Assembly: GCF_001571045.1 (NCBI RefSeq)
Contig: NZ_BCSV01000001.1
Span: 434,001-498,000 of the forward strand
Source of the DNA: Curtobacterium ammoniigenes NBRC 101786
GTDB taxonomy: Bacteria; Actinomycetota; Actinomycetes; Actinomycetales; Microbacteriaceae
Direction of reading: 5' to 3'
DNA: 64,000 nt
The notes under the pieces were generated by a model. The model was not told the origin of the DNA. It saw only the letters and a list, made by a program, of their open reading frames with translations, and did not search any database. The translations under genes and the position numbers were made by a program. Of the stretch, positions 63,414 through 64,000 are shown piece by piece (within the stretch, counting starts at the first letter, position 1; each line of letters begins with the position of its first letter).

Positions 63414-64000
63414 GTGTCGAACCCGATGTATGGAGCGGGGCGCGGTCTCGGACCGCAACGCCCTCCGAGCAGCGGCCACGAGGGACCCGGTCCCAGGGTG
63501 CTGCACGGGAGTCGCCCGACCGCGCTGACGTTGCTGAGTGCCGGCATCGCGGTGGTGTCCCTCATCGCCGTGATGTTCCTGTCGTCGCTCATGTACCTGC
63601 TCGGCGTCATGAGCTACCAGCCGGCGGGGCAGGCTGACTCCACCGGCGACGTCCCGCTCCGGGACTTCGTCGACGGCTGGTTGACGACGCCGTTCATGTT
63701 CTACGTCGGCGCGTTTGCGGTGTTCGTGTTCCTCGCGCCGATCGTGGCGCGGCTGTCGGTGCGGACGCTCGTGCTTCGGGCGGTGCTGGCCGGAGCGGGC
63801 GGGACGATCCTGCTCGCGGTGCTGGGCGTGTTCACCGGGTTCACCAACGATGTGCGCAACAGCGACGCGAGCTACATCTGGACCGACGTCGTGACGACGC
63901 CGCTGTGGCTCGGGACCGAGTGCACCGCGATCCTCGTCGCGGGCGCCGTCTTCGCGTGGTTGCTGCTCGGGAGGCTCGCATCCGGTCGCCCTGGCGGGTG
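63414..64000 (+). CDS. Hypothetical membrane protein (3' end outside window)
   Basis: A GTG at 63414 with AGGAGG 5 nt upstream opens a frame that continues past the right edge (195 codons seen). A Gly/Pro-rich N-terminus is followed by four hydrophobic segments (around codons 36-66, 94-112, 118-142 and 165-187) separated by polar loops with DSTGDVPLRDFVDGW and NDVRNSDASYIW. No family recognised. Confidence 0.75.
   Translation, partial: MSNPMYGAGRGLGPQRPPSSGHEGPGPRVLHGSRPTALTLLSAGIAVVSLIAVMFLSSLMYLLGVMSYQPAGQADSTGDVPLRDFVDGWLTTPFMFYVGAFAVFVFLAPIVARLSVRTLVLRAVLAGAGGTILLAVLGVFTGFTNDVRNSDASYIWTDVVTTPLWLGTECTAILVAGAVFAWLLLGRLASGRPGG

Overview
The window is a GC-rich, gene-dense piece of an actinobacterial chromosome. 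The content best fits the family Microbacteriaceae. The signs are: the order trigger factor - clpP1 - clpP2 - clpX; a mycothiol-dependent nitroreductase of the Rv2466c type; a long type-2 IleS preceded by a translational T-box; folC - DUF4233 - ndk; a VKOR/DsbA pair; and many GTGA/ATGA start-stop overlaps with GTG or TTG starts and near-leaderless promoters (TAGGAT-like -10 boxes 6-10 nt from the start codon). No transposase, integrase, phage gene, CRISPR array or plasmid function was seen. The genus cannot be fixed from the sequence alone.

Region 1 (1-16251) is an exopolysaccharide/cell-surface glycan locus. In order: the tail of a flippase fused to a GT4 glycosyltransferase (cut by the left edge), a low-molecular-weight protein tyrosine phosphatase, a WbaP-type polyprenyl sugar-phosphate transferase, a GT26 (WecG/TagA) transferase, a Wzz-BY-kinase fusion, an NTP_transf_5 nucleotidyltransferase, an O-antigen ligase/polymerase (opposite strand), two OafA-like acyltransferases with SGNH tails, a GT4 enzyme, an HprK-like kinase fused to a PqqD-like domain, and a GT2 enzyme (opposite strand). 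Priming, chain-length control with a tyrosine kinase/phosphatase switch, polymerisation, export and O-acylation are all represented. The HprK-PqqD protein together with the nucleotidyltransferase is the least explained part: these families also occur together in peptide-modifying loci.

Region 2 (16498-31280) is housekeeping and stress protection: tRNA-Arg(UCU), a membrane protein, msrA, an SsbB-like ssb, ettA, two thioesterases, a truncated hemoglobin plus an MscS channel, pepN, a mycothiol-linked nitroreductase, rpiB, a Nei-type DNA glycosylase, an EamA exporter, a 51-residue protein, and a small protein whose start lies 6 bp from a perfect LexA (SOS) box.

Region 3 (31383-44336) holds a 40-bp tandem repeat, tRNA-Gly(UCC), tRNA-Pro(UGG), tig, clpP1, clpP2 and clpX with strong terminators, an M3 metallopeptidase, a lytic polysaccharide monooxygenase with a secreted carbohydrate-binding/FnIII protein, and valS with a pentanucleotide repeat just upstream of its promoter.

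Region 4 (44337-64000) holds a ProP-type MFS transporter, a complete peptide/nickel-type ABC transporter (binding protein, two permeases, fused double ATPase) divergent from a TetR regulator, a cation diffusion facilitator, the ileS T-box and ileS-folC-DUF4233-ndk, a DsbA/VKOR oxidative folding pair, rne (RNase E without the usual Zn-link cysteines), and a membrane protein running off the right edge.

A recurrent structural theme is short tandem repeats of different sequence in gaps between genes: 32 bp at 8345, 19 bp at 21490, 40 bp at 31383, 22 bp at 36191 and 5 bp at 44121.
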